Assembly (NCBI GenBank): GCA_036388675.1
Contig: DASVRI010000039.1
Location: 216,525-280,524 of the forward strand
Length of the DNA: 64,000 nt
Direction of reading: 5' to 3'
Origin: DASVUS01 sp036388675
GTDB taxonomy: Bacteria; Armatimonadota; Abditibacteriia; Abditibacteriales; Abditibacteriaceae
Made by a program: the position numbers and the translations under genes. The notes beneath the pieces were generated by a model. It had not been told where the DNA came from. It worked only from the letters and a program-made list of their open reading frames with translations, and did no database searches. Shown one piece after another: positions 34,507 to 45,516 of the stretch (its first letter is position 1; every line of letters begins with the position of its first letter).

Positions 34507-35520
34507 ATGGCCAAAGAAAGAGCCGTTGTCGTGGGAGCCGGAGGCATTTCGAACGCGTGGTTTCCGCCGTTATTAAAAGAAAAGGTCGATATTGTCGGCG
34601 TCGTCGATATGAACATCGAAGCTGCACGCAAGCAAATCGATAAATATCAATTGCAGTGCGAGCCCTACACCGATGTAGCGAGTACTCTCAAAGAGTTGCA
34701 GCCCGACTTTGTCTGCGACCTCACCATTCCCGAAGCGCATTGCGAAGTGACAACTACGGCGCTCAAGAATGGCTGTCACGTTGTAAGCGAAAAGCCGATG
34801 TCGGCCAGCATGGCACAAGCACGCCACATGGTGCGCACTGCCGAGGAAACCGGCAAGATGTATATGGTGAGCCAATCACGCCGCTGGGATCGCAATCATG
34901 AAGTCGTGCAGCGAGTACTCGCCGGCGCGAAAGTCGGCGAAGTGACGACCATCAACTGCGACTTTTACTTGGGCGCGCACTTCGGCGGCTTCCGCGACGA
35001 GATGCCCAGCCCATTGATTCTCGACATGGCGATTCACCACTTCGACCAGGCGCGTTTTTTCTCCGGCCTCGATCCGGTTTCGGTATATGCGCACGAATTC
35101 AATCCCAAAGGTTCGTGGTATAAGGGCGATGTCGCAGCAAGCTGCATCTTCGAGATGAGCAACGGCGCGATCTTCACTTATCGCGGCAGTTGGTGCGCCG
35201 AAGGTTTTCATACCAGTTGGAACGGCAACTGGCGCATCATTGGCGACAAAGGAACTTTGCTGTATGAACAAGACCAGACGCCGCGTGCGCAGGTCGCAGC
35301 AGCGAGCAGCGGTTTCAATCGTCCACTGAAAGATGTCAAAGTCCCGGAGCCACGCCTCAAATTCGGCGGTATGCACGGTGCATTACGCGAGATGCTTGCG
35401 TTCTTGCGCACCGGCAAAGTGCCGCAAACCGAGTGTCACGACAACATCAAGTCGCTGGCCATGGTGTTTGCCGCGATGGAAAGCAGCCGTAAAGGCAAGC
35501 GCATTCCCGTCAAATTTTGA
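34507..35520 (+). CDS. Gfo/Idh/MocA family oxidoreductase
   Basis: 337 residues from ATG 34507 behind AAAAGGA; an earlier TTG at 34480 overlapping pepD is less likely. Rossmann N-terminus VVVGAGGISNAWFPPLL, then the characteristic CHVVSEKPMSASMAQARHMV with EKP motif and the C-terminal substrate domain (DMAIHHFDQARFFSGLDP). It is an NAD(P)-dependent sugar or inositol dehydrogenase-like protein, cytoplasmic. It is the last gene of the phosphatase-kinase-PepD operon (gap 23 bases). A role on sugars released by deglycation would be logical but is untested. A GAGTACTC follows just after the stop. Confidence 0.9.
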   Translation: MAKERAVVVGAGGISNAWFPPLLKEKVDIVGVVDMNIEAARKQIDKYQLQCEPYTDVASTLKELQPDFVCDLTIPEAHCEVTTTALKNGCHVVSEKPMSASMAQARHMVRTAEETGKMYMVSQSRRWDRNHEVVQRVLAGAKVGEVTTINCDFYLGAHFGGFRDEMPSPLILDMAIHHFDQARFFSGLDPVSVYAHEFNPKGSWYKGDVAASCIFEMSNGAIFTYRGSWCAEGFHTSWNGNWRIIGDKGTLLYEQDQTPRAQVAAASSGFNRPLKDVKVPEPRLKFGGMHGALREMLAFLRTGKVPQTECHDNIKSLAMVFAAMESSRKGKRIPVKF

Positions 35521-35700
35521 ACACGAGTACTCGATCTTTAACAACTACTGAATCAACACGTAGCCTTAGGTGCGCAGCAATTCAACAGCGGAGAAAACAC
35601 GGAATGACCAACGAGAAGATAACGCGACGTGCATAACGGAAGAATAGAACGCGTGAGTACTTGTAGCACATAGAAGGTGAGAAGCGACATCCGCAATTCA

Positions 35701-35768
35701 CCAACCGCAAGTGGGCGCGAGACCTTTGCTTGAACGTATACAGCCCGCGCGCCCCCACTTGCGGTTGG
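35701..35768. repeat. REP-family inverted repeat, copy 1 (CCAACCGCAAG ends)
   Basis: Arms CCAACCGCAAGTGGGCGCG at 35701-35719 and complement at 35748-35768 (two extra Cs), with TTGCTTGAAC and CAGCCCGC in the middle. The same layout recurs at 54152-54210, which defines a family. Confidence 0.7.
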
Positions 35769-35819
35769 TCGCTTCCCATTTCTTTAAAGCACGTTCCAGT
35801 GCGGCTGTGCGGGATGTTT

Positions 35820-35893
35820 CTTGTCGGGGCGCATAGCATGTGCCCTGCTGTGGTTGCCGCAGCATGAGGGCGCACGCCATGCGCCCCGACAAA
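35820..35893. repeat. Inverted repeat with TTGTCGGGGCGCAT arms
   Basis: The arms near 35821-35846 and 35867-35892 pair with few mismatches (TTGTCGGGGCGCATAGC against GCCATGCGCCCCGACAA). A single copy in the window. Its GGGGCG core recalls the inner hairpin of the element at 6611-6703. Confidence 0.55.
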
Positions 35894-35951
35894 CAGCACA
35901 AAGTCATTCAAATATTCTCTAGGCGCTATACTCACGATTTGATACTCACAG

Positions 35952-36048
35952 GGCTTACACAAGAAGAGGCCTCTACGAACCCGGAGCGTGAGCGACGGGC
36001 TTGAGTCTTAGCCCGTCGCTCACGCTCCGGGTTCGTAATGCGTAAGTC
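35952..36048. repeat. MITE-like element B with a perfect 28-base-pair hairpin
   Basis: 35974-36001 and 36010-36037 are perfectly complementary (CGGAGCGTGAGCGACGGGC core), leaving an 8-base loop. The right flank TGCGTAAGTC and a degenerate left GGGCTTACAC are the terminal inverted repeats of this element family (compare 6611-6703 and 63379-63479). Confidence 0.8.
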
Positions 36049-36083
36049 TTAACTCATGTGTTCGCATAAGGCAGAGGCAAGCG

Positions 36084-36851
36084 ATGAAACCCTCGGATCA
36101 AGAAATTGCCACCCAAACTCTCACACCGGAGCATCACAAACAGGCTGTCGAGTTAATCCAGGTCGATGGTTACGTCGTGTTTGAAGGCGTGCTGCCACCC
36201 GAGTTAATTGCACCCCTACGCAGCGAGTTCTTGCAGGAGTTTGAAGCGCACATTGCACGCACCGATCCCAATCGAGGACGCAACCGTTATCAGATGCATC
36301 TGCCGTTTCGCGCACCCTTCAATGATGCGCAGATCATCACCAATGCGCTGGTGCTGCCGATTATCGAAGAGTTATTGGGCGAAGATGCCGTTTGCCATTA
36401 CTTTGCTTCGGACACGGCCCTACCCGGCTCCGATTATCAGGCTGTTCATTCCGACATTCACTTGCTCTTTCCCGAAACATCGCTCGCCCTGCCCGCTTAC
36501 AGCTTGGTGCTGAACGTTCCACTGGTGGATTTTCGCGCTAACAATGGCCCGGTGGAAATTTGGCCCGGTGGCACGCATCTTATGCCGGGCCGTGTTGACA
36601 TGCAAACACTTGCACCGCAAATGCATTCGCAACCTGTGCTGATGCCCGCCGGTTCGTTGCTGTTGCGCGACCTGCGCATGTGGCATCGCGGCACGCCCAA
36701 TACGTCGGATGAGGCGCGTCCAAACCTAGCGTTTATCTACTCGCGGCCATGGCTCAAGACCAGCTATCCGGCGATTGAAATTGAGCAATCGACTTACGAC
36801 GCTCTTTCGCCGCGAGCACAGAAACTATTTCGCTTCGAGCAGATCGCTTGA
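36084..36851 (+). CDS. Phytanoyl-CoA dioxygenase (PhyH) family protein
   Basis: 255 residues. The Fe(II)/2-oxoglutarate dioxygenase facial triad is visible as VHSDIH (His and Asp) and MWHRGTPN (second His), with the 2-oxoglutarate-binding Arg expected in ARPNLAFIYSRPW. VDGYVVFEGVLPPELIAPLR is the family N-terminal signature. The substrate is unknown; such enzymes hydroxylate diverse small molecules. ATG 36084 with AGAGGCAAGCG upstream. It follows the repeat-rich region and faces the fucosidase gene convergently. Confidence 0.87.
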   Translation: MKPSDQEIATQTLTPEHHKQAVELIQVDGYVVFEGVLPPELIAPLRSEFLQEFEAHIARTDPNRGRNRYQMHLPFRAPFNDAQIITNALVLPIIEELLGEDAVCHYFASDTALPGSDYQAVHSDIHLLFPETSLALPAYSLVLNVPLVDFRANNGPVEIWPGGTHLMPGRVDMQTLAPQMHSQPVLMPAGSLLLRDLRMWHRGTPNTSDEARPNLAFIYSRPWLKTSYPAIEIEQSTYDALSPRAQKLFRFEQIA

Positions 36852-36902
36852 GCGGGAATCAACAATTCTTTGTCGGCTCCTACACCACATTCGCAACTGT
36901 CT

Positions 36903-38186
36903 CTAGTTGCTTTCGATGGCATGACCTGCGCCCGCATAAAGAGCGAGCGGGCCTTCCAACTCTATCTTCACGACAGTCGCATTCGGGTCCAGCACTTCTT
37001 CGGGCACCGTTATCCACAACACACCGGGAATGTTCATCCACGGCGCACCACCGATTTTGCGATGCGCTAATTCCTGACCCGAACCCACAACCGAAACACG
37101 CTTTACATTGTTATGGATGCCTTTGATTGCGATCTCGTCCCAGGGCCGGTCGAAGATCATTGTATAAAGCACCGTGCCGTCATCTGAAAGAGTGCTCGCG
37201 CCGTAGAAGTGACCGGCGGGCAAACCGGCGACCGTCGAATAAACCGCTTCTTCATGCTTGCGAATCCAGTTGCCCAATCCTTCGAGCCGCTCCACCTGTT
37301 CAGGCAAAATTGTGCCGTCTTCTTTCGGGCCGATGTCGAGCAGCAAATTGCCACCCATGCCGATCACTTCACAGAACATGCGCACGATCTGCCGCACCGA
37401 TTTGTGGTTATGATCGTGAACCTGGTAGCCCCACGAGTCGTTGACCGTAACGCAAAACTCCCACGGGCCTTCAGGCCGCGCGATGGGAACACCCTGCTCC
37501 GGCGTTTGATAATCGCCGTGGCCGCGCATTCGCGAGTTGAGAATGACTTCGGGCTGCCACGAATGAAGTTGGTCGCGTAGTTCGGCCATGTTCCAGTACT
37601 CGTCGCCCGGTGTCCAATCGCCGTCGAACCACAACAAGTCGATTTTGCCGAACTGCGAACAAAGTTCCTGCAATTGCCCGCGATGAAACGTCAGGAAACG
37701 CTGCCAGGCCTCGTTCTGCGCGCCATCAGGCCATTGCTCATAAGTCTTGCTGCTGAGCGTTTGGCTGTTGCGCTCGAACTGAGGAATCGGTGCGTAATCT
37801 GGGTGCGACCAATCCAGGTGCGAAAAATAGAAGCCGACCTTGAGACCGTGTTCGCGCAATGCATCTACATAGGGGCCGATGAGGTCGCGCCCGGCGGGCG
37901 TTTTCTTGACTACGCTGAGGTCGTTTTGCTGCGTGTCCCACAATGCAACTCCGTCGTGATGTTTGGTGGTTAAAACAGCGTATTGCGCCCCAGAACGCTT
38001 GAATAAATCGGCCCACGCTTGCGGGTCGTAGTCCCGGGCTGTAAAGCCGTCGCATTGTGCCATGTAGTCGGCGTAAGAAATCTGACGGTTAAAAAACGCC
38101 CACGATTCAGGAATGCCGTTCACGGCGTAAATGCCCCAGTGAATAAAAATGCCCAGCTTTGCCTGTGGAAACCACGACTGCATCAT
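36903..38186 (-). CDS. Alpha-L-fucosidase, GH29 family
   Basis: 427 residues. KLGIFIHWGIYAVNGIPESW at the N-terminus, GAQYAVLTTKHHDGVALWD and KIDLLWFDGDW are GH29 hallmarks; the Asp of WFDGDW is the expected nucleophile. The catalytic domain is followed by a short C-terminal beta-sandwich. There is no signal peptide, so it is probably cytoplasmic and would act on imported fuco-oligosaccharides. Start ATG 38186. It is alone on this strand next to ung, with a GAGTACTC about 55 bases upstream. Confidence 0.92.
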   Translation of the reverse strand: MMQSWFPQAKLGIFIHWGIYAVNGIPESWAFFNRQISYADYMAQCDGFTARDYDPQAWADLFKRSGAQYAVLTTKHHDGVALWDTQQNDLSVVKKTPAGRDLIGPYVDALREHGLKVGFYFSHLDWSHPDYAPIPQFERNSQTLSSKTYEQWPDGAQNEAWQRFLTFHRGQLQELCSQFGKIDLLWFDGDWTPGDEYWNMAELRDQLHSWQPEVILNSRMRGHGDYQTPEQGVPIARPEGPWEFCVTVNDSWGYQVHDHNHKSVRQIVRMFCEVIGMGGNLLLDIGPKEDGTILPEQVERLEGLGNWIRKHEEAVYSTVAGLPAGHFYGASTLSDDGTVLYTMIFDRPWDEIAIKGIHNNVKRVSVVGSGQELAHRKIGGAPWMNIPGVLWITVPEEVLDPNATVVKIELEGPLALYAGAGHAIESN

Positions 38187-38290
38187 GACTGTTGTCCTTT
38201 TTGATTTACATTCAGGCCCTTACCTGTACCTACACTTACCTGAGTACTCGATGAGCATTCGACGACCGGGCGATGCCATCAGCCAACTGC

Positions 38291-38968
38291 TTACAGGTCG
38301 GGCACTTGCCAGTCGATTTCGGTTTGCCCGCTGTCGCGCAGTGCTGCGTTGATTTGCGAAAACGGTTTGCTGCCGAAGAATCCGTTATGCGCTGAGAGCG
38401 GCGACGGATGCGCCGAACGCACAATCGTGTGGCGAGTTTCATCAATAAGGCTCAACTTCTTGGCCGCGTAACCACCCCACAGCACGAACACGACGCGCGT
38501 TTCTTTTTCGTTCACACGGCGAATGATTTCATCGGTCAGCTTTTCCCAGCCTTTGCCCTTGTGAGAATTGGCCTCGTGTGCGCGCACTGTGAGAACGGCG
38601 TTCAACAACAGAACACCTTGCTGCGCCCACGGCACGAGGTAGCCGTTGTTAGGCACTTTGCCGCCAACGTCATCGCGCAGTTCGCGGAAGATGTTCACCA
38701 GGCTGGGCGGCTTGGCCACGCCGGGTCGCACGGAAAACGCCAGACCATGCCCCTGATTGGGGCCGTGATAAGGGTCCTGGCCGAGAATGAGTACTCGCAC
38801 TTGTTCATAAGGCGTCAGTTCGAGAGCGGAAAACACTTGCTCTTGCGGCGGATAAACCGTGTGCTCTTGCCGTTCCTGATCGACGAATTGTTCCAGCTTT
38901 TGGAAGTAAGGCTTGTCGCGTTCGGCGTTCAACAACGGCTGCCAACTTGGTGGAAATGCAGGAATCAT
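38291..38968 (-). CDS. ung: Uracil-DNA glycosylase
   Basis: Removes uracil from DNA as the first step of base-excision repair. 225 residues from ATG 38968 (MIPAFPPSW); an ATG at 38983 would overlap the agarase-like gene. Family 1 motifs are ILGQDPYHGPNQGHGLAFSV (water-activating Asp65), LLLNAVLTVRAHEANSHKG, VFVLWGGYAAKK and SAHPSPLSAHNGFFG (the minor-groove intercalation loop). It lies 11 bases after the agarase-like gene's stop and may be co-transcribed with it. One GAGTACTC internal. Confidence 0.96.
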   Translation of the reverse strand: MIPAFPPSWQPLLNAERDKPYFQKLEQFVDQERQEHTVYPPQEQVFSALELTPYEQVRVLILGQDPYHGPNQGHGLAFSVRPGVAKPPSLVNIFRELRDDVGGKVPNNGYLVPWAQQGVLLLNAVLTVRAHEANSHKGKGWEKLTDEIIRRVNEKETRVVFVLWGGYAAKKLSLIDETRHTIVRSAHPSPLSAHNGFFGSKPFSQINAALRDSGQTEIDWQVPDL

Positions 38969-38979
38969 CGTACAGAAAC

Positions 38980-41097
38980 TCACTTCTTGACATAGCGACG
39001 TGTGTACATTTCAGAGTGAACTTTTTGCGCGGCAGCGACCATTTCCGGGTACGGCGTGTCCGTCGCGTTGACGAACCCGATGTTGTAGTTTTCACCATCG
39101 TAAGTGCGGCCTGTCGTGGGCTCGTCGATGTATTGAAACCAATGGCACCCGACAAAAGCGGGATGATCGAGCACGCTGCGCACGTAATCTTCATACATCG
39201 TGGCGCGGGCTTTTTGATTGGGTGTTGAAACCAGGCCCGGATGGAACATGCCCCGGTCGAGTGCGCCGAAATGAAACTCGCCGATGATGCAAGGCTTGTT
39301 AAGCTCGCCAAGCCACGACCACTCGTTGGCATCAATGCGCGTCTTGTAAATGTTGAAGCTGACAACATCGCACACTTGCGCCGCCGCATCAACCGCTTCC
39401 CGAGTACTCCACGCGAAACGGCAACCCAGGTAAAGATGATTGGGGTCGAGTTTCTTCAGTTCATCGCGCACGGTCTGAAAATACTTCAGCGCGAGACTGT
39501 TGACGAACACGCCCATGTCGGCTTTCATCGCTTCATTGGGCACGCCTTCAAGCTGTTGCGGCGCCTCCAAAGCAGTCCACGTTGCGAAGCCGGTTTGCCA
39601 TGCCGCATTCAGTTTGGTGATGTCGCCGTATTTCGCCCGCAGTTGGCGCAGAAACTCTTGCTTGGCCGGCGAAGTCGTGGCTTCAGAGAGGGCGCCATAC
39701 GCCAGGCCATAGCGACCGCGATCTCCGCTGCCACCCCAACTCAGTTCGTTATCGACGAAGTAGCCAATGCAATATGGATCATCTTTCACTTTGGCCGCGA
39801 CTTCGCGCAAGCTGTTCGCGGCATTGACGGCAAACTGCGGATCAAAGGGGTCGTGCATTCTGCCCCAGTAGTCGCTGCCGCTACTGAGCCGCGCGTGATT
39901 GCCCCACACGCCGGACGCCACCACATAAGGCAGGCGGCTGTTGCCGTAAAAGTTTCCGTCCGACCAGTTGCCAATGGTGTTAAAGCCCCACGCCGGCAGG
40001 CGCCGCAGCGCGATGTCACGCGCTGCATTCTTGTAGTCGGGGCCGTATTTGCGTTCTAAGTTCGCCGCAAAGAAGTCGAAGGTCTTGCCTTCCTTAATCG
40101 GGCCGGAATGCACGTTTTTCTCGTAGCCGGTATGGTGCGCCAGGGCATCGTTTTCTGCCGGAAGCCAGGTGAACCAACTTTCGCGCCCACTTGTAAACGT
40201 CGGATTGTTGAATTGCACGCAATCGATACCGGCAGAAAAGAACAGACGCCCATCGGGTGTAACGAGCCACCACTTGTCGTTCACTTTGGCGGTACGAAAG
40301 AAGCGGCTTGCCGGAAGTTGCGGGCCTTTGCTCCAGCCACCCCACTTGTCGCGGTCGGCCAGGGCCGGATGAGTACTCAACAGGGCGTTTTCGCGCGTCC
40401 GCCGTGCCACCAACTCGTCATCTTTCTTCAACTTGCCTGGCCAATCCGCACCGGTATATTGGCCAAATCGGTCGATCATTTTGTCCAGCGGCGGCAGCGT
40501 GACCAAGCGAATGTTATCCACCAGAAGCGTTTTCGGCGTGGACGGCTGCTGCATGAAGATTTGCCAAGCCACGATATGATTCCACCCAAATTCACCGGAA
40601 CCATTGGCCCCAAGACCGATCATTCCGGTAGGCGCCGGGAGGCCCCGCACACCAAGCGACATCGGGTCGCTTTTACCGAACGGCATCAAAAACGTGGCGG
40701 TTTTTCCCGCTTCGATGCTGCTGCTGCCGGTGCGACAGTGCTGGTTTCCATCAGCACTGGGGTCATCATCCACACGCACGCTAAACGACAGGTTCTCTTT
40801 CGTGGGATTCGTAACATCCATGGCCAGGCCGCTGAAACCACTCCAGTCCCACGCGGTTTGAGTGCTCGCCTGCGCGTTGGGCCACTGCGCTACATCGAAC
40901 TCGATTTGGAGCGCCTGCTTGCCCGCTGTAACGCCGCGCGTCGCAGCCGAGACGCGAGCGTTGCGTCCCTGCATTGCCACGACATCGGCTGCGTTTTCAA
41001 ATGAGTTGATGACGCGTTCGGGCGCGGCGGACACAGGCGCGCACAACGCCATACGAGTACTCGATAGCACGACAAGAGCGATAAAAAAACCTTTCAT
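38980..41097 (-). CDS. Secreted agarase-like glycoside hydrolase (GH50-type, clan GH-A)
   Basis: 705 residues from ATG 41097, with GAGG 6 bases upstream; an earlier in-frame ATG at 41130 lacks one. A signal peptide (FFIALVVLSSTRMALC) is followed by a ~170-residue carbohydrate-binding-like beta-sandwich (DWSGFSGLAMDVTNP, TLLVDNIRLV) and a TIM-barrel region with WLVTPDGRLFFSAGIDCVQF, WGFNTIGNWSD, acid/base in YFVDNELSWGG and nucleophile in IIGEFHFGALD. The layout matches GH50-type beta-agarases. The true substrate could be another galactan or beta-linked polysaccharide. Three GAGTACTC copies are inside. Confidence 0.8.
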   Translation of the reverse strand: MKGFFIALVVLSSTRMALCAPVSAAPERVINSFENAADVVAMQGRNARVSAATRGVTAGKQALQIEFDVAQWPNAQASTQTAWDWSGFSGLAMDVTNPTKENLSFSVRVDDDPSADGNQHCRTGSSSIEAGKTATFLMPFGKSDPMSLGVRGLPAPTGMIGLGANGSGEFGWNHIVAWQIFMQQPSTPKTLLVDNIRLVTLPPLDKMIDRFGQYTGADWPGKLKKDDELVARRTRENALLSTHPALADRDKWGGWSKGPQLPASRFFRTAKVNDKWWLVTPDGRLFFSAGIDCVQFNNPTFTSGRESWFTWLPAENDALAHHTGYEKNVHSGPIKEGKTFDFFAANLERKYGPDYKNAARDIALRRLPAWGFNTIGNWSDGNFYGNSRLPYVVASGVWGNHARLSSGSDYWGRMHDPFDPQFAVNAANSLREVAAKVKDDPYCIGYFVDNELSWGGSGDRGRYGLAYGALSEATTSPAKQEFLRQLRAKYGDITKLNAAWQTGFATWTALEAPQQLEGVPNEAMKADMGVFVNSLALKYFQTVRDELKKLDPNHLYLGCRFAWSTREAVDAAAQVCDVVSFNIYKTRIDANEWSWLGELNKPCIIGEFHFGALDRGMFHPGLVSTPNQKARATMYEDYVRSVLDHPAFVGCHWFQYIDEPTTGRTYDGENYNIGFVNATDTPYPEMVAAAQKVHSEMYTRRYVKK

Positions 41098-41206
41098 TGG
41101 CTGCCTCAGAACGAAAAGAGATGCCGACATTCGACCTATTCACGATAACATTGTTGCGCATAAGTGCAGAGTGTCAGTGTTGCTCAGGAATCTTGCTATT
41201 CCCCTA

Positions 41207-42475
41207 TTATTCATGGCGCAGCGCGGTGAGCGGGTCGAGACTCGCCGCGCGATTAGCTGGATAAAGACCGGCCACAACTCCGATGGTAAATGCAAACAGT
41301 AAAGATTGAATCGCCAGCATTGGTGTGATCACAAACAGGTCATTCTCGATGGGAATATTGCGACTGTGAGCATACCAGAGAGCGGCACGATTCAGCCCGC
41401 GCCCGAGCATCCAGCCGAACAACAGCCCGATCGTGCCACCGATTAGGCCAATGAGACCGGCTTCAATCATGAACATCAGGCGAATGTCGCCACGAGAAGC
41501 GCCCATCGCTTTCAAGGTGCCGATCTCGCGCGTGCGCTCATAAATCGACATAATCATCGTGTTGACAATGCCGATGGAAGCGACAAACAAGGCGATGCCG
41601 CCCACTAATGCCAGCATGACCGTGATGACACTGAAGATGCGATTGGCCGTGTCGAGAATAATATCAATGGACTGCACTTCAAAGCTTTCTTTACGCAGGC
41701 GCGCCACCAGTGTCTTGGCGGCGGTTACGTCATTCGCGCGCAAAACTACCGCATCGTAGCCGTCGGTTTGCAGCAAATTCGGCTGGTTGAACCACCAGCT
41801 TTTCATTGCCACACGATCCTGAGGCCCCATCTGCACCACCGGATTATCGTCCGACGTTATGCCGACAATGCGCATCGGGTAACTCTGCTTTTCGCCACGC
41901 GGCGCTTGCAGCACGATCTCGGCACGTTTTCCCAGCAGCGAGGCGAACTGTTTTTGCCCGATTTTCATGCGCTGCAACGCACCCTTACTCAGCACAACAA
42001 AGCCACGCCCCGACGGCAGTTCCATGGTGCCCGCCAGAGCCTTGCGCTCTTCCTGAAAAGGGCCGCCACGAAAAGCGTTGGCACTGCCCGGAACGCGCAC
42101 GCGCTGATTCTTGCCGTTGAGACGCAAAACGGTCGTGACACTCGGCGGCAACTCCACTTCGGGGGTTACTTGCTGCACGCCGGGCCACTTTTTCCAGCGC
42201 TTCACATCGGCGGGCGTAATCAATTTAATGCGCTCGCTAAAATTGAATGGACTAAAGCCACCAAAACCTCCTGCCGTCGCCGGACGCGCCACGACCCGCT
42301 CCAGCCCGATTTCTTCAAATTGCCGCTTCACCTGGAGGCGCACGCCGGTCACCAGCGAAACCATGGTCACAATCGTCATGATGCCGACGACAACACCGAC
42401 CGAAGTCAGCGCCGTGCGCACTTTGCGCCGCCCTAAGTTCGACCACGCGGTTAGCGCCTTATCGCCCAGCGTCAA
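41207..42475 (-). CDS. ABC transporter permease, MacB/FtsX type
   Basis: 422 residues: N-terminal TM helix (RTALTSVGVVVGIMTIVTMV), a large periplasmic MacB_PCD domain (~45-270), and three C-terminal FtsX helices (ITVMLALVGGIALFVASIGI, AGLIGLIGGTIGLLFGWMLG, LAIQSLLFAFTIGVVAGLYP). It contains the FtsX-family EIGTLKAMGASRGDI motif after IYERTRE. Overlaps the ATPase gene stop-to-start by 4 bases (ATGA). With it, this makes a MacB-like mechanotransmission transporter; cargo is unknown and no MacA-type adaptor is adjacent. Confidence 0.92.
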   Translation of the reverse strand: MTLGDKALTAWSNLGRRKVRTALTSVGVVVGIMTIVTMVSLVTGVRLQVKRQFEEIGLERVVARPATAGGFGGFSPFNFSERIKLITPADVKRWKKWPGVQQVTPEVELPPSVTTVLRLNGKNQRVRVPGSANAFRGGPFQEERKALAGTMELPSGRGFVVLSKGALQRMKIGQKQFASLLGKRAEIVLQAPRGEKQSYPMRIVGITSDDNPVVQMGPQDRVAMKSWWFNQPNLLQTDGYDAVVLRANDVTAAKTLVARLRKESFEVQSIDIILDTANRIFSVITVMLALVGGIALFVASIGIVNTMIMSIYERTREIGTLKAMGASRGDIRLMFMIEAGLIGLIGGTIGLLFGWMLGRGLNRAALWYAHSRNIPIENDLFVITPMLAIQSLLFAFTIGVVAGLYPANRAASLDPLTALRHE

Positions 42476-43257
42476 GATTGCACCTCCGCTGCGCTGCGTT
42501 GAAGACCCACATTTGTTACATCTTGCGAAGCGTATATATTGTTGCCAACTTGACCGTTCTGGTTTTGTGTTTCAATGCGCTGAATGCGGCCATCGCGTAG
42601 ATGCACCACGCGATCGGCATAGGAAGCGACTTGCATATCATGCGTCACCAGCATCAGAGTGATGCCCTGAGTACTCAACAAGCCGCGCAATAAGTTGAGA
42701 ATGTCTTCGCCGGTCTTTGAATCAAGATTGCCGGTCGGTTCATCGGCCAAAAGCAACACAGGACGATTCGCCAGTGCTCGCGCCACAGCAACGCGCTGCA
42801 TCTCGCCGCCGGATAGTTCGTTTGGCTTGTGGTGCGCTCGTTTTCCCAACCCGACCGATTCCAACAATTGCAGCGCCCGTTCGCGCCGTGCTTTGCGGCC
42901 AACCTCGGCCAGCATCAGCGGCGTTTCCACGTTCTCAACGGCGCTACGCGTCGCCAGCAGATTGAACGATTGAAAGATGAAACCAATGCGCCCGCGTCGA
43001 TAACGCACCAGTTCTTTATCGCTGGCTTTACCAAGCTCCAGGCCATCAACCCGGATTTCGCCACCGCTTGGCCGGTCGAGACCGCCGGTGAGACTGAGCA
43101 ATGTCGATTTCCCAGAACCCGACGGCCCAACTAACGCGATGAATTCGCCGCGCGCCACATCGAGATCGACGCCATTGAGTGCTAACACTTCCTGCTTGCC
43201 GACCTGGTAGCGCCGGGCCAAACCACGCGCACGAATCAGTATATTGTCTTGCATCAA
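42472..43257 (-). CDS. ABC transporter ATP-binding protein, MacB/LolD type
   Basis: 261 residues. Walker A is GPSGSGKST (~44-52), Q-loop FIFQSFNLLA, signature LSGGEMQRVAVARAL, Walker B LLLADEPTGNLDS and H-loop LMLVTHD. It partners the following permease (4-base overlap). The C-terminus beyond the H-loop, NGQVGNNIYASQDVTNV, is an unstructured tail. The start is MM at 43257; the second ATG is equally possible. The gene follows nadE by 21 bases, which suggests co-transcription but no known functional link. One GAGTACTC inside. Confidence 0.94.
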   Translation of the reverse strand: MMQDNILIRARGLARRYQVGKQEVLALNGVDLDVARGEFIALVGPSGSGKSTLLSLTGGLDRPSGGEIRVDGLELGKASDKELVRYRRGRIGFIFQSFNLLATRSAVENVETPLMLAEVGRKARRERALQLLESVGLGKRAHHKPNELSGGEMQRVAVARALANRPVLLLADEPTGNLDSKTGEDILNLLRGLLSTQGITLMLVTHDMQVASYADRVVHLRDGRIQRIETQNQNGQVGNNIYASQDVTNVGLQRSAAEVQS

Positions 43258-43278
43258 GTGCCTTTATAGTGACGATTC

Positions 43279-45339
<2,061 letters not shown>

Positions 45340-45396
45340 ACTTTAAATATACTCGCGCAACGCTGATGCGAGTACTCTTAAAGCATGTCTAAGTCG

Positions 45397-45493
45397 TGTC
45401 ATTTCAGGCGCAACGCAGCGCAGTCGAGGAATCTTTTAGGTCGTGCGAGTAAGATTTCTCCACTGCGCGCGGTGCGTTGCGCCTGAAATGACA
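45397..45493. repeat. Inverted repeat with TGTCATTTCAGGCGCAACGC arms
   Basis: Arms 45397-45417 and 45473-45493 are perfectly complementary over 21 bases; inner bases pair partly (GAATCTT with AAGATTTC). A related left end, TGTCATTTCGAGCGCAGC, appears at the right edge of the window (63966). A non-coding REP-like element between nadE and the aldo/keto reductase gene. Confidence 0.8.
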
Positions 45494-45516
45494 GCGGCAT
45501 TGTTTTTCAATACCTC

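Larger units (their letters stand above)
35521..36083. other. 563-base intergenic region packed with inverted repeats
   Basis: No gene is recognised. It holds three separate inverted-repeat elements (35701-35768, 35820-35893 and 35952-36048), one of them a perfect 28-base-pair hairpin. The clustering suggests a preferred insertion site for REP/MITE-type elements. Confidence 0.75.

Noticed and set aside
35601..36060. CRISPR array in the repeat-rich intergenic region
   Set aside because: Repeats are different inverted-repeat elements, not regularly spaced direct repeats with unique spacers, and no cas gene is nearby.
9870..38241. Using octamer-free stretches as a marker of foreign DNA
   Set aside because: Gaps of 2.7-3.1 kb without the octamer (9871-12982, 16879-19633, 35533-38241) cover ordinary conserved genes, so absence is not diagnostic.
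40108..41004. A 298-codon plus-strand frame opposite the agarase-like gene
   Set aside because: Shadow of a gene with conserved catalytic motifs and signal peptide.
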